From the NCBI GenBank assembly GCA_902168115.1, contig CABHPB010000124.1, positions 1-64,000 of the forward strand: DNA of 64,000 bases, in the 5' to 3' direction. The notes below the pieces were generated by a model. It was not told the DNA's origin, did not search any database, and saw only the letters and a list, made by a program, of their open reading frames with translations. This DNA comes from an uncultured Methylopila sp. (GTDB taxonomy: Bacteria > Pseudomonadota > Alphaproteobacteria > Rhizobiales > Methylopilaceae). The position numbers and the translations under genes were made by a program. Positions 15,015 through 23,405 of this stretch are shown here, piece by piece; the first letter of the stretch is position 1; each line of letters starts with the position of its first letter.

Positions 15015-15974
15015 TCACGCCCCCGAAAACGACTTCTGGACCAGCGCCGGCACGTAGTCGCCGGCGGTGAAGGTCTTGCCGGTCGAGAGGGCCGTGACGT
15101 TCACCTTGGCGGGCGAGAACAGGCCGGGGTCGCAGGCGTAGAAGTCGTAGTTGTAGCCGGCGAAGACCTCGCCGAACGGCCGGCCGTGGTCGCGGGAGGT
15201 CGAGGACGGCAGGCCCTGCGCGAGCTGCTCCGCCTCGTCCTCGGGACCCTCGACATAGAGCGCGATCTCGCCGCCGTAGAGCACGGCGTCGTTGGTGCGG
15301 CCCATGCCGCCGAGGAAGTCGGCGGCGGGCGGCGGCACGGGCGCGAGGCCGGTCCCGTCGACGATGCGCTCGAGCGGGAAGTGCAGGGCGTGCGCCTTGT
15401 GCAGAGCCACCTCGAGCACGCGGCCGACGACCTGCACGGAGCCCGCGAGGCTCGTGGTCGGCGTGAGGATCAGCGTGAGCTTGTCCTCCGGAAGTCCGCA
15501 CTCCTTCGCGATGAAGGCGATCAGCGAGTCCGGCGGGCGCTTGTCGGTCTCGAGCACCAGCGCGGCGGTTTCGGACTTGTCCTTGTACTCGAGCTCTCCG
15601 AACAGGTCCTCCTTGGCCCAGAGCGCGCGCGCCGGGCCGGAGCCGAGCGCGAAGAAGTCGCCTTCGGACAGGCTCCATCCGGCGTACTGGCTGCCGAGGC
15701 AGGCGGTCACGGGATCGTTCGTGGTGATCTGGATCCCGGTCGTCCAGCCTGGGAAGCGGGCGTCGGCGACGAAGTTCGCGTAGCCGAGACCGCCAAGGCA
15801 GATCTCGGTGATGCGGCGTCCGGCCTCGAGCCCGCCGCGGACGGCGATGCCGCCGTCGACGATGGTCGCGCCGGTGGCGGTCTTCTCGACGCCGAGGCGC
15901 AGGGTGGCGGCGTCGCGGATCAGCGCTTCGACGAGGGGCGCGGCAAGTGTGCCGACGCTGGGTTTTGCGGTCAT
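15015..15974 (-). CDS. mch: Methenyl-H4MPT cyclohydrolase
   Basis: A 319-residue Mch that hydrolyses methenyl-H4MPT to N5-formyl-H4MPT in the cytosol. Characteristic stretches are EICLGGLGYANFV, WTTGIQITTNDPVTACLGSQYAGWSL, FFALGSGPARALW, GRTNDAVLYGGEIALYVEG, and FGEVFAGYNYDFYACDPGLFSPAKVN. ATG 15974 overlaps the stop of the upstream ATP-grasp gene by 4 bp. It follows mtdB, which makes its substrate, in the same operon, and precedes Fhc in the pathway. Identification is secure. Confidence 0.96.
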   Translation of the reverse strand: MTAKPSVGTLAAPLVEALIRDAATLRLGVEKTATGATIVDGGIAVRGGLEAGRRITEICLGGLGYANFVADARFPGWTTGIQITTNDPVTACLGSQYAGWSLSEGDFFALGSGPARALWAKEDLFGELEYKDKSETAALVLETDKRPPDSLIAFIAKECGLPEDKLTLILTPTTSLAGSVQVVGRVLEVALHKAHALHFPLERIVDGTGLAPVPPPAADFLGGMGRTNDAVLYGGEIALYVEGPEDEAEQLAQGLPSSTSRDHGRPFGEVFAGYNYDFYACDPGLFSPAKVNVTALSTGKTFTAGDYVPALVQKSFSGA

Positions 15975-17152
15975 GCGGGCGCCATGGCTTTGGTGGTGAC
16001 GGTCTCGGCGGCCGGCGGCGCGGCGTCGAGGGATTCGAGCAGGACGGCGCGGCGCTCGAGGACAAGCGCGCGGGCCGCGTTCGGCGAGGCGGCGGCGGCC
16101 AGCACGGTGCAGACCGGCGCGCCGACGGGAACGGTCTCGTCGCACGAAGGCCAATCCGCAGTCCAGAGCGGCCTTAGTCGTGCGGCGACGCGAAGCGGCC
16201 GATGGGCGTAAACCACTGCGGCCGCACGACTGTCGCGCGGGGTCGAGCGATCCTCCGGCAGGCGCCCGGCGCAGGCCTCCAGATGCAGTCCGAGCAGGGA
16301 CGGCCGGTCGTCGCGATCGAAGATGTCGAGCGTGGCGCCGGGCCGCGGGTTGATCTCCAGCAGCAGGAACTCAGGTTCGCAGCCGTTCTCCGGCAGCACC
16401 AGATCCACGCTGGCGAGGCCGACGAGGCCGGTCGCGGCGACGATCCGCGCAAGAGCGTCCTGGATCAAATCGCAGAGGCGGTCCCGAAGCGCGATCGGAC
16501 CCACGGCCCCGCCGTAACGGAACGGGCTCGCGTCGACCGGGTCGCACCATTGCTCGGAAAATCCGAGAATCGCAGCCTGCGAGCGGTTCGCGAGAAACAG
16601 CGCGGAGACGCAGCGGCCGGGGGCGAAGGCCTGCAGATAGCGGCGGCGACCCGGCGTCGTCGCGCCGCGGCGGATGTGGGCGCCGCCTGACGCGCCGATC
16701 CGTTTCGAGAGCTGCTCGCCGCCCTCCTGCGCAGCGGCGCCGAGACGCGGATGCGGGATCGCAAGCGAAGTCAGGAGGGCGTCGAAGCGCTCCGGATCCT
16801 TCAGCCCCGAGACCACGTCGGCGCCGGCGCCGGCGATCGGATTGCGCCGGGCGACCGCCCGCATCAGCGCAGGGGCATGCTCGAAGCCGGCGCCGAGCAC
16901 GACGGGCAGGCCTTCCGGGGCGTGCTCTGCGAGCGTGCAGAGCAGGTCGCGTCGGTCAAAGCCAAGGCCGTTGCGGCCCGGCTTCGACCGGACCGCGCGC
17001 GCGGCCTGCTCGGCCGTGTCCGCGTCTGCGAACAGGTCGACGGCCAGCGCGGCCAGTCCGGCCTTGCGCGCAGAGGCGGCCAGCGCGCGCGCCGAGAGGG
17101 CGACGACCGCGATGTCGTACCGGTCAGGCCGTGATCGAGCGGGCGAGCTCAT
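15971..17152 (-). CDS. ATP-grasp protein of the H4MPT island (COG2232-like)
   Basis: A 393-residue ATP-grasp protein. The N-terminal Rossmann-like part (DIAVVALSARALAASARKAGLAALAVDLFADADT) resembles preATP-grasp domains. The metal-binding stretch FLLLEINPRPGATLDIFDRDD is clear, with ASVDLVLPENG before it. The 29-bp overlap with the mtdB stop means a slightly later start is possible. Homologues lie beside mch in other methylotrophs and in methanogens. It is one of three ATP-grasp enzymes in this island and might add glutamates to methylofuran or H4MPT; the substrate is not known. Confidence 0.78.
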   Translation of the reverse strand: MSSPARSRPDRYDIAVVALSARALAASARKAGLAALAVDLFADADTAEQAARAVRSKPGRNGLGFDRRDLLCTLAEHAPEGLPVVLGAGFEHAPALMRAVARRNPIAGAGADVVSGLKDPERFDALLTSLAIPHPRLGAAAQEGGEQLSKRIGASGGAHIRRGATTPGRRRYLQAFAPGRCVSALFLANRSQAAILGFSEQWCDPVDASPFRYGGAVGPIALRDRLCDLIQDALARIVAATGLVGLASVDLVLPENGCEPEFLLLEINPRPGATLDIFDRDDRPSLLGLHLEACAGRLPEDRSTPRDSRAAAVVYAHRPLRVAARLRPLWTADWPSCDETVPVGAPVCTVLAAAASPNAARALVLERRAVLLESLDAAPPAAETVTTKAMAPA

Positions 17153-18017
17153 AGGCCTCGATGATGCCGAAGCGCAGCGCGACGTCGGTCTCGCGCAGCT
17201 GCTGCAGGATCCGGTGCTGCACCTGGTACTTGGTCTGGCCGATCGTCAGCGCGCCGATGCCGACGCCATGCGACAGCGGAGCGCCGTCGGCGTAGGAGTC
17301 GACGCCCGCGATGCCGTTCGGCGGCACCGCGTTGATGTCGGCGCCGACAAGCAGCTTCTCGGCCGCCTTCAGCACGTTTTTCGAGATCACCTCGACGCCG
17401 GCGGAGGCGCAGGTGAGGATCACCTCGGCGTCCTTGACGAGCGCCTTCTTCTCCTCGTCGTTGCGCGCCAGCGCGCAGTCGAGCCGGACCTTGAAGCGCT
17501 TCTTGAAGTCGACGGCCTTGGCCTCGACGTCCTCGATGACGAGATGGCTGACGATGGTCACCTTCGCGCCCGCCTGGGCCGCGATCACGGCCGCGATGCC
17601 GCCGATGATGCCGGTCGCGCCGTAGATCTGGACCTTCGCGCCCTTGAGGCCGCCCTTGCGCTTGCCCTCGAGATGCTTCTCGACCTGCGCGATCATCGCC
17701 GCGGCGGTGGTGAACGCTCCGGAGGGGTCGGCGAACAGCGAGATCTCAAACGGCGCAAACAGCGCCTTGCCGGCGGCCGCCATCTGGTCGAGCGCGAGGC
17801 TCGCGTCCTTGCCGCCGAAGAAGATCACCGTCCGCTTGGCGTTGTCGGGCGAGCGCGAGAACATCGCGTCCTGCGTCAGGCCCGTGACGTCCTCGAGCTC
17901 GACGCCGGTGTAGTAGGCGATGTTCGAGAAGCCCGCGTCGACCGCCATGTTGACGTCGAACGGGCTCGTCTTCCCGAGCGGCGTGAGCATGTGAAGGATG
18001 GGTGCGCCGTCGGACAT
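17124..18017 (-). CDS. mtdB: NAD(P)-dependent methylene-H4MPT dehydrogenase
   Basis: A 297-residue MtdB, oxidising methylene-H4MPT to methenyl-H4MPT. The N-terminal catalytic domain begins ILHMLTPLGKTSPFDVNMAVDAGF. The nucleotide-binding motif VQIYGATGIIGGIAAVIAAQAGAKV follows in the second half, then LTCASAGVEVIS and VGADINAVPPNGIAG. Length equals that of M. extorquens MtdB. MtdC is a close relative with NADP preference, and the distinction needs alignment. It lies directly downstream of the beta-RFAP synthase gene (18-bp gap) and upstream of the ATP-grasp and mch genes. Confidence 0.93.
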   Translation of the reverse strand: MSDGAPILHMLTPLGKTSPFDVNMAVDAGFSNIAYYTGVELEDVTGLTQDAMFSRSPDNAKRTVIFFGGKDASLALDQMAAAGKALFAPFEISLFADPSGAFTTAAAMIAQVEKHLEGKRKGGLKGAKVQIYGATGIIGGIAAVIAAQAGAKVTIVSHLVIEDVEAKAVDFKKRFKVRLDCALARNDEEKKALVKDAEVILTCASAGVEVISKNVLKAAEKLLVGADINAVPPNGIAGVDSYADGAPLSHGVGIGALTIGQTKYQVQHRILQQLRETDVALRFGIIEAYELARSITA

Positions 18018-18035
18018 GAGGGTCTCCTGAGGGGC

Positions 18036-19076
18036 TCAGACCGCGAGGGCGCCCGAATGGGGGACGTCCGCGATCGTCGCGCCGTGGTTGTTGCCGCGAA
18101 CGACCTCGAAAACCAGATTTGATCGGGCGGCGAAACGCCGCGAAAGGTCTGATAGGGCCTCTTCCGCCTCGCGCTGGCGACCGAAGACGGCGAAGCCGGT
18201 CGGGCCCCAGGAGCTCTGGCCGACCCCGGGAACGCCTTCGGCCTCAATCACTTCGAGCGCTTCGGCGACGTCGGGACTGGTGAAGCGTCCGCCCTGGAAC
18301 TGCGCGAAATGGTCGCCGAGGCGGCGCTGGATTTCTCCCACCGCCCGGCCGAACCCGTCGGCGTCGCCTTCGACCGCAGCGGGCAGCGCCCCCATCAGGG
18401 TGAGTCGGCAGAGCTTTTCCGCCAGCGCCTCGGTGAACTCCGGCAGGCCCTGCATGGCGCTGGTCTCGGCCTGGCCGCTGAGGCCGCTGCGCGCCGTGTC
18501 GTAGATCAGCAGGATCCGCCAGTTTTCGGGGACCGGCACGCGCGAGATCAGGGGCGGCGGACGGTGGTCGTTGCGGCTCGACCCGACGGGCTGGCCGCCG
18601 TCGAGCAGCACGCCGCCGCCCTCGAACGCCCCGAGCCCGATGCTGGAGCGCATGCCGCGACCGAGCGCTGCGGCGACCTTCGCCGGCGGCATGGCGCGCC
18701 CGGACACGATGCTGACCGCGACGCCGGCCGCGAGTCCAAGCTGCGTGCCCGAGCCAAGGCCCGCATGCGCGGGAAGCGCCCGCTCGACGACGATTCTGAC
18801 GCGTTCGTCGACGCCGAAATCCGCCTCCGCCAGCCGCTCGACGGCGTCGAGCGCCCGCTCGCAGTCGGGCCCCTCGGCCGTCAGTTCGGAGGCGGTCTCG
18901 ACGAGGACGGAGGTCGTCGGATGCTCGAGCGCGACACCGAGGCTGCCGAAGCGCCGCCCGAGCGAGCCGCCGAGGTCGAGAAAGCCGATGTGAAGGCGTC
19001 CCGGCGCGACGATGCGCACCGCGCGCGGCGTCCGGAAACGGCGGTTCGCCCGCTGGTCGGTGGAGATGGAGGTCAT
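18036..19076 (-). CDS. Beta-ribofuranosylaminobenzene 5'-phosphate synthase
   Basis: About 346 residues from ATG 19076 (the in-frame ATG 19103 would add nine residues). GHMP-kinase-fold motifs are VRIVAPGRLHIGFLDLGGSLG near residue 20 and PAHAGLGSGTQLGLAAG near residue 103. The C-terminal QSSWGPTGFAVFGRQ is typical. The enzyme condenses p-hydroxybenzoate or p-aminobenzoate with PRPP, the first committed step of H4MPT synthesis. It is the first gene of the mtdB-mch unit and diverges from the fhc operon. Confidence 0.88.
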   Translation of the reverse strand: MTSISTDQRANRRFRTPRAVRIVAPGRLHIGFLDLGGSLGRRFGSLGVALEHPTTSVLVETASELTAEGPDCERALDAVERLAEADFGVDERVRIVVERALPAHAGLGSGTQLGLAAGVAVSIVSGRAMPPAKVAAALGRGMRSSIGLGAFEGGGVLLDGGQPVGSSRNDHRPPPLISRVPVPENWRILLIYDTARSGLSGQAETSAMQGLPEFTEALAEKLCRLTLMGALPAAVEGDADGFGRAVGEIQRRLGDHFAQFQGGRFTSPDVAEALEVIEAEGVPGVGQSSWGPTGFAVFGRQREAEEALSDLSRRFAARSNLVFEVVRGNNHGATIADVPHSGALAV

Positions 19077-19230
19077 GTCGTTGTCCGGCGGCACCTTAGG
19101 CAAAGCGCGGACGCCCCGCCAGCGCCCGTCTCTACGCCTAACTCCTTATCCGGCGCGCAATGCGTCGCGTTGCGCCGCTTCGGCCCGCTGTGTAAGCCTC
19201 GCCCAAAACCAGAACAGGGGCGTCCCCGCC
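19077..19230. promoter_or_regulatory. Divergent control region between beta-RFAP synthase and the fhc operon
   Basis: A 154-bp gap serving two divergent H4MPT operons. At 19155-19175 it contains GCGCAA-TGCGTCGCG-TTGCGC, an inverted repeat around a sequence one base different from the TGCGTCGCA/TGCGACGCA element seen near cbbF, xoxF and fae. CAGGGG just before 19231 is a plausible ribosome-binding site. Promoter boxes were not assigned. Confidence 0.45.
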
Positions 19231-19608
19231 ATGGCTGAAAAGGCCAAGACCCTCATTCCCGAAGACCAGGTGAAAGCGCGGCTCGAGGCCGAGCTGCCGA
19301 GCTGGCGTCTCGAGGACGGCTGGATCCGCCGGACCTACAAGACGAACAGCTGGAAGGGCACGCTGATGGTGATCAACACCGTCGGCCATCTTGCCGAGGC
19401 CGCCTGGCATCATCCGGACATCACCGCCTCCTACGCCTGGGTCGAGGTGCGGCTGATGTCGCATGACGCCAAGGGAATCACCGACCGCGATTTCGCGCTC
19501 GCCAAGAAGATCGAGGACGTCGTGCAGTGGCAGCCCGGCCTCGAGGGCCAGGGCCTCGAAGGGACGCCGCAGGGCGACCAGCGCTTCGCCTATGTGAAGT
19601 ATGACTGA
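19231..19608 (+). CDS. Pterin-4a-carbinolamine dehydratase family protein
   Basis: A 125-residue DCoH/PhhB-like protein. The active-site region AAWHHPDITASYAWVEVRLMSHDAKGITDRDFALAKKI contains the characteristic paired histidines. Classical members dehydrate 4a-hydroxy-tetrahydrobiopterin after phenylalanine hydroxylase; no such hydroxylase is here. It is the first gene of the fhc operon and overlaps fhcB by 8 bp, so it probably acts on a pterin of the H4MPT system (recycling, folding or a synthesis step). Function in this context is not established. Confidence 0.88.
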   Translation: MAEKAKTLIPEDQVKARLEAELPSWRLEDGWIRRTYKTNSWKGTLMVINTVGHLAEAAWHHPDITASYAWVEVRLMSHDAKGITDRDFALAKKIEDVVQWQPGLEGQGLEGTPQGDQRFAYVKYD

Positions 19609-20857
19609 GCCGCGCGTGTCGGGGGCGAGCGGCGGCGCGACGCACAAGGACGTGGTCTGCCCCTTTTGCGGGCTCGGCTGCGATGATGTGACGCTCAAGG
19701 TCGACGGGACCGCGGTCGAGGCCGGGGAGGGCGCCTGCGGGCGCGCCGCCGCGCTGTTCCGCCGAGGTCCCGAGGCCGCGCCGTCTCCAAGGGTCAATGG
19801 CCGCGAGGCCTCGCTGGACGCTGCGATCGCCGCAGCCGCGGAGCTTCTCGCCGGCGCCCGGTCGCCCGCCTACGCTGGACTCGCCGCGGACGTCGACGGC
19901 GTGCGCGCCGTCCTGAAGCTCGCCGCGGCGACCGGGGGAAGCGTCGACCATTACGCAACGCCCGGCATGTACCGGAATCTCGCGACCTCGCAGCGCAAGG
20001 GCTGGATCGCAACGACCTTCGCCGAGGTCCGCAACCACTGCGACCTGTTCGTGGTCATCGGGCCCGATCCCGCAAAGGCGTTCCATCAGCTTTACGCGCG
20101 GGTAACGCCCAAGACCGGACGCTTCCTCGACGGCGCGCGGAAGTTCGTATTCCTCGGCGGAGCCCCGTCCGACGAGGCGAAGGCGCAGCTCGAAGGTTCG
20201 GCCGTCGAGACGATCGCGGTCTCGGACGGCGCTCTCGTGGAGGCCGTGTCGCGGCTGCAGGCGCTGGTCTCCGGCGCGACGCCGCCCGCCGGCGAGCCCG
20301 ATCTTGCGCCGCTGGCCGAGGCGCTGAAGGCCGCAAAGTATCCGGTGCTGGCCTGGAGCGCCTCCTCGCTCGACGAGGACGGCGACATCGTAATCGAGCG
20401 CGCCGTCGCCGTCGTCGACGTGCTCAACCGGGAAGGGCGCGCGGCGTGCCTGCCGCTCTCGGGCAAGGACAACCTGACCGGCGCCTATCACGCCTCGCTC
20501 TGGACGACGGGCTTTCCGCTGCGCGTCGGCTTCCGCGGCGGCGTCTCCGAGCACGACCAACTCGCTTACTCGACTGAGACGGCGGCGAAGGACGCCGACA
20601 TCCTGGTCTGGACCTCGGCCTTCCGGCCTGAAAAGCCGCCGGCTTCGGACGCGCAGCTGATCGCGATCGCGCATCCGGCCACAGAATTCGAGCGCGAGCC
20701 GGACGTCTTCATACCCGTCGGGCAGCCGGGCCTCGATCACGCCGGCCTCGTCTTCCGGGCGGATTCGACGGTCGGGCTTTGGGCGAAAGGCTATCGCGAC
20801 GCAGGCCTTAAAAGCGTCGCGGACATCGTGAAGCGCATTGCGGAGGCGCGTCCATGA
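19601..20857 (+). CDS. fhcB: Formyltransferase/hydrolase complex subunit B
   Basis: A 418-residue homologue of the FwdB/FmdB subunit of archaeal formylmethanofuran dehydrogenase. It opens with VVCPFCGLGCDDV (Cys20, Cys23, Cys27) and has a fourth Cys46, a cluster-like spacing. Molybdopterin-oxidoreductase-like segments follow (VDHYATPGMYRNLATSQRKGW). In bacteria the Fhc complex works as a hydrolase, and FhcB is described as structural without a working metal site. It overlaps both neighbours (8 bp and 4 bp) in the order fhcB-A-D-C. Confidence 0.93.
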   Translation: MTEPRVSGASGGATHKDVVCPFCGLGCDDVTLKVDGTAVEAGEGACGRAAALFRRGPEAAPSPRVNGREASLDAAIAAAAELLAGARSPAYAGLAADVDGVRAVLKLAAATGGSVDHYATPGMYRNLATSQRKGWIATTFAEVRNHCDLFVVIGPDPAKAFHQLYARVTPKTGRFLDGARKFVFLGGAPSDEAKAQLEGSAVETIAVSDGALVEAVSRLQALVSGATPPAGEPDLAPLAEALKAAKYPVLAWSASSLDEDGDIVIERAVAVVDVLNREGRAACLPLSGKDNLTGAYHASLWTTGFPLRVGFRGGVSEHDQLAYSTETAAKDADILVWTSAFRPEKPPASDAQLIAIAHPATEFEREPDVFIPVGQPGLDHAGLVFRADSTVGLWAKGYRDAGLKSVADIVKRIAEARP

Positions 20858-22512
20858 GCGCTGTGCGCATCACGAACGGCAAGGTCCTCGACCCGGCGAA
20901 CGGCGAGGCCGGCGTCGCCCGCGACGTCGTCATCGTGGACGGCCGCGTGGCGTCCGCCGACGCCGTGACCGGCGCCGTGGAGACGATCGACGCCAAGGGC
21001 GGGATCGTCATGGCGGGCGGCATCGACATCCACAGCCACATCGCGGGCGGCAAGTCGAACATCGCGCGGCTGCTGATGTCCGAGGAGCAGCGCGCCATCC
21101 GCGAGCCGGACGGCCCGTTCTGCGGCTGCGGCGGCGGCCTCTCGACCATGACGGCGCACGCGACCGGCTGCCGCTACGCCGAGATGGGCTACACCGCGGT
21201 GTTCGAGCCGGCGATGGTGGCGGCGAACGCGCGCCACATGCACGCCGAAATGGCCGACATCCCGTTCCTGGACACCGGCGGCTATCTGGTGCTCGGCAAC
21301 GACGACCATCTGCTCGATTTGATGCAGGCCGGCGCGAGCCAGGCGCAGGTGAACGACTACGTCGCCTGGATGCTGAACGCGACCAAGACGATGGCGATCA
21401 AGATCGTCAATCCGGGCGGAATCAACGCTTTCAAGTTCAACCAGCGCAAGATGGATCTCGACGAGACCAATCCGCGCTACGGGGTCACTCCGCGCAAGAT
21501 CCTCACCAGCCTGATCAAGGCGGTGACGGAGCTTGGGCTCGCTCATCCGATCCACCTCCACGGCTGCAATCTCGGCGTGCCGGGCAACGACGCCACGACG
21601 CTCGCGACCATCGCCGCCGCCGAGGGGCTGCCGCTTCACCTGACGCATGTGCAGTTCCACTCCTACGGGACCGAGGGCGACAAGAAGTTCTCCTCCGGCG
21701 CCGCCGCCATCGCAGAGGCGGTCAACAAGAACCCGAACATCTCGATCGACGTCGGCCAGGTCATGTTCGGCCAAACGGTCACGGCCTCGGCCGACCTCAT
21801 GTCGCAGTACCGGAACAGCCCCTTCGCCTCGCCGAAGCGCTGGATCGGCATGGACATGGAGATGGACGCGGCCTGCGGGATCGTGCCGTTCGAGTACAAG
21901 GAGAAGAGCTTCGTCAACGCCCTGCAGTGGGCGATCGGGCTGGAGCTCTTCCTGCTGGTCGAGGATCCCTGGCGGATCTTCCTGACGACCGACCACCCGA
22001 ACGGCGGGCCGTTTACGACCTATCCGCACCTCATCAAGCTGCTGATGGACCGCAGCTTCCGCGAGGAGCAGTTCGCCAAGCTCGCCAAGTCGGCCCGCAA
22101 GCACTCCAACCTGCTTGAGATCAAGCGCGAATATACGCTTGAGGAGATCGCGATCGTGACCCGCGCGGCCCCGGCCAAGATCCTCGGGTTCACCGACCGC
22201 GGCCATCTCGGCGCGGGAGCGATCGGGGACGCGGTGGTCTATCGCGAGGACGCCGACCGCGAGGCGATGTTCTCCCGCGCGGCCTACGTCCTCAAGGACG
22301 GCAAGGTGATCGTGCGCGAGGGCGAGATCGTCGATCTCGTCTACGGCCGCACCCATCAGGTCACGCCCGATTACGACAAGTCGATCGAGGCCAAGATGGA
22401 CCGCTGGTTCGACGAGACGATCGGCTACAAGGCCAGCACCTTCAAGGTCTCAGACGACGAGATTCGGGGCGGGCAGGGTTCTGTGAAGCACGCGACCGCG
22501 AGGGCGTCATGA
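20854..22512 (+). CDS. fhcA: Formyltransferase/hydrolase complex subunit A
   Basis: A 552-residue amidohydrolase-fold subunit, homologous to FwdA. It hydrolyses formyl-methylofuran to formate. The metal-binding motif GGIDIHSHIAGG (His60, His62) is near the N-terminus; further conserved segments are PIHLHGCNLG, LPLHLTHVQFHSYG and IFLTTDHPNGGPFTTYP, supplying metal ligands. In M. extorquens this subunit holds a binuclear zinc centre. GHLGAGAIGDAVVY near the C-terminus is typical of the fold. It overlaps fhcB and fhcD by 4 bp each. Confidence 0.96.
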   Translation: MSAVRITNGKVLDPANGEAGVARDVVIVDGRVASADAVTGAVETIDAKGGIVMAGGIDIHSHIAGGKSNIARLLMSEEQRAIREPDGPFCGCGGGLSTMTAHATGCRYAEMGYTAVFEPAMVAANARHMHAEMADIPFLDTGGYLVLGNDDHLLDLMQAGASQAQVNDYVAWMLNATKTMAIKIVNPGGINAFKFNQRKMDLDETNPRYGVTPRKILTSLIKAVTELGLAHPIHLHGCNLGVPGNDATTLATIAAAEGLPLHLTHVQFHSYGTEGDKKFSSGAAAIAEAVNKNPNISIDVGQVMFGQTVTASADLMSQYRNSPFASPKRWIGMDMEMDAACGIVPFEYKEKSFVNALQWAIGLELFLLVEDPWRIFLTTDHPNGGPFTTYPHLIKLLMDRSFREEQFAKLAKSARKHSNLLEIKREYTLEEIAIVTRAAPAKILGFTDRGHLGAGAIGDAVVYREDADREAMFSRAAYVLKDGKVIVREGEIVDLVYGRTHQVTPDYDKSIEAKMDRWFDETIGYKASTFKVSDDEIRGGQGSVKHATARAS

Positions 22513-23405
22513 TCCTCAACGGCGTCGAAATCCGCGACAGCTTCGCGGAAGCCTTCCCCATGGTCGGCACGCGGCTGATCATCACCGCCGACACGCCAAA
22601 ATGGGCGATGATCGCGGCCAAGACGATGACGGGCTTTGCGACCTCCGTGATCGGCTGCGGCTGCGAAGCCGGCGTCGAGCGCGAGATTCCGGCCGAGGAG
22701 ACGCCTGACGGCCGCCCAGGCGTGTCCACGCTGATCTTCGCGATGGACTACAACAGCCTGAAGGCCGTGGTGCCGAACCGCATCGGCCAGTGCGTGCTGA
22801 CCTCGCCGACCTCGGCCTGCTACGCCGGCATGGAGGGCGGCAAGCCGGTCTCGATCGGCAAGGCGCTGCGCTACTTCGGCGACGGCTGGCAGATCGCCAA
22901 GAATGTCGACGGCAAGCGCATCTGGCGCATCCCGGTGATGGAAGGCGAATTCGTCTGCGACCACGAGAGCGGCACCGTCACCGGCGTCGGCGGCGGCAAC
23001 ATCCTGATTCTCGGGACGTCGCGTCGCGAGGCGCTCGAAGCGGCGGAAGTCGCGGCCGAGGCGATGGCCAAGACCCCGGGCTGCATCCTGCCGTTCCCCG
23101 GCGGCATCGTCAGGTCCGGCTCCAAGGTCGGCTCCAAGTACAAGGGCATGTTCGCCTCCTCGAACAACGCCTACTGCCCGACGCTGCGCGCGCAGGGTCC
23201 GACGGCGCTGCCGCCCGAGGTCGCCTCGGTGATGGAGATCGTCATCGACGGCGTCTCCGAGAAGGCGGTGTCGGACTGCACCCGCGCCGGCATCGAGGCG
23301 CTCGTGAAGCTCGGCCGCGACAAGGGCGTGGTCGCGATCGACGCCGGAAATTACGGCGGCAATCTCGGGCCCTTCCACTTCAAGCTCCGGGAGATCATGG
23401 CGTGA
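22509..23405 (+). CDS. fhcD: Formylmethanofuran:H4MPT formyltransferase (Fhc subunit D)
   Basis: A 298-residue Ftr. It moves the formyl group from formyl-H4MPT to methylofuran. Typical stretches are IRDSFAEAFPMVGTRLIITADTPKWA, GFATSVIGCGCEAGVE, TSPTSACYAGMEGGK, GVGGGNILILGTSRREALEAAE and IDAGNYGGNLGPFHFKL at the end. It overlaps fhcA by 4 bp and fhcC by 4 bp (GTGA). Identification is secure from near-full-length similarity to archaeal Ftr signatures. Confidence 0.96.
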   Translation: MILNGVEIRDSFAEAFPMVGTRLIITADTPKWAMIAAKTMTGFATSVIGCGCEAGVEREIPAEETPDGRPGVSTLIFAMDYNSLKAVVPNRIGQCVLTSPTSACYAGMEGGKPVSIGKALRYFGDGWQIAKNVDGKRIWRIPVMEGEFVCDHESGTVTGVGGGNILILGTSRREALEAAEVAAEAMAKTPGCILPFPGGIVRSGSKVGSKYKGMFASSNNAYCPTLRAQGPTALPPEVASVMEIVIDGVSEKAVSDCTRAGIEALVKLGRDKGVVAIDAGNYGGNLGPFHFKLREIMA

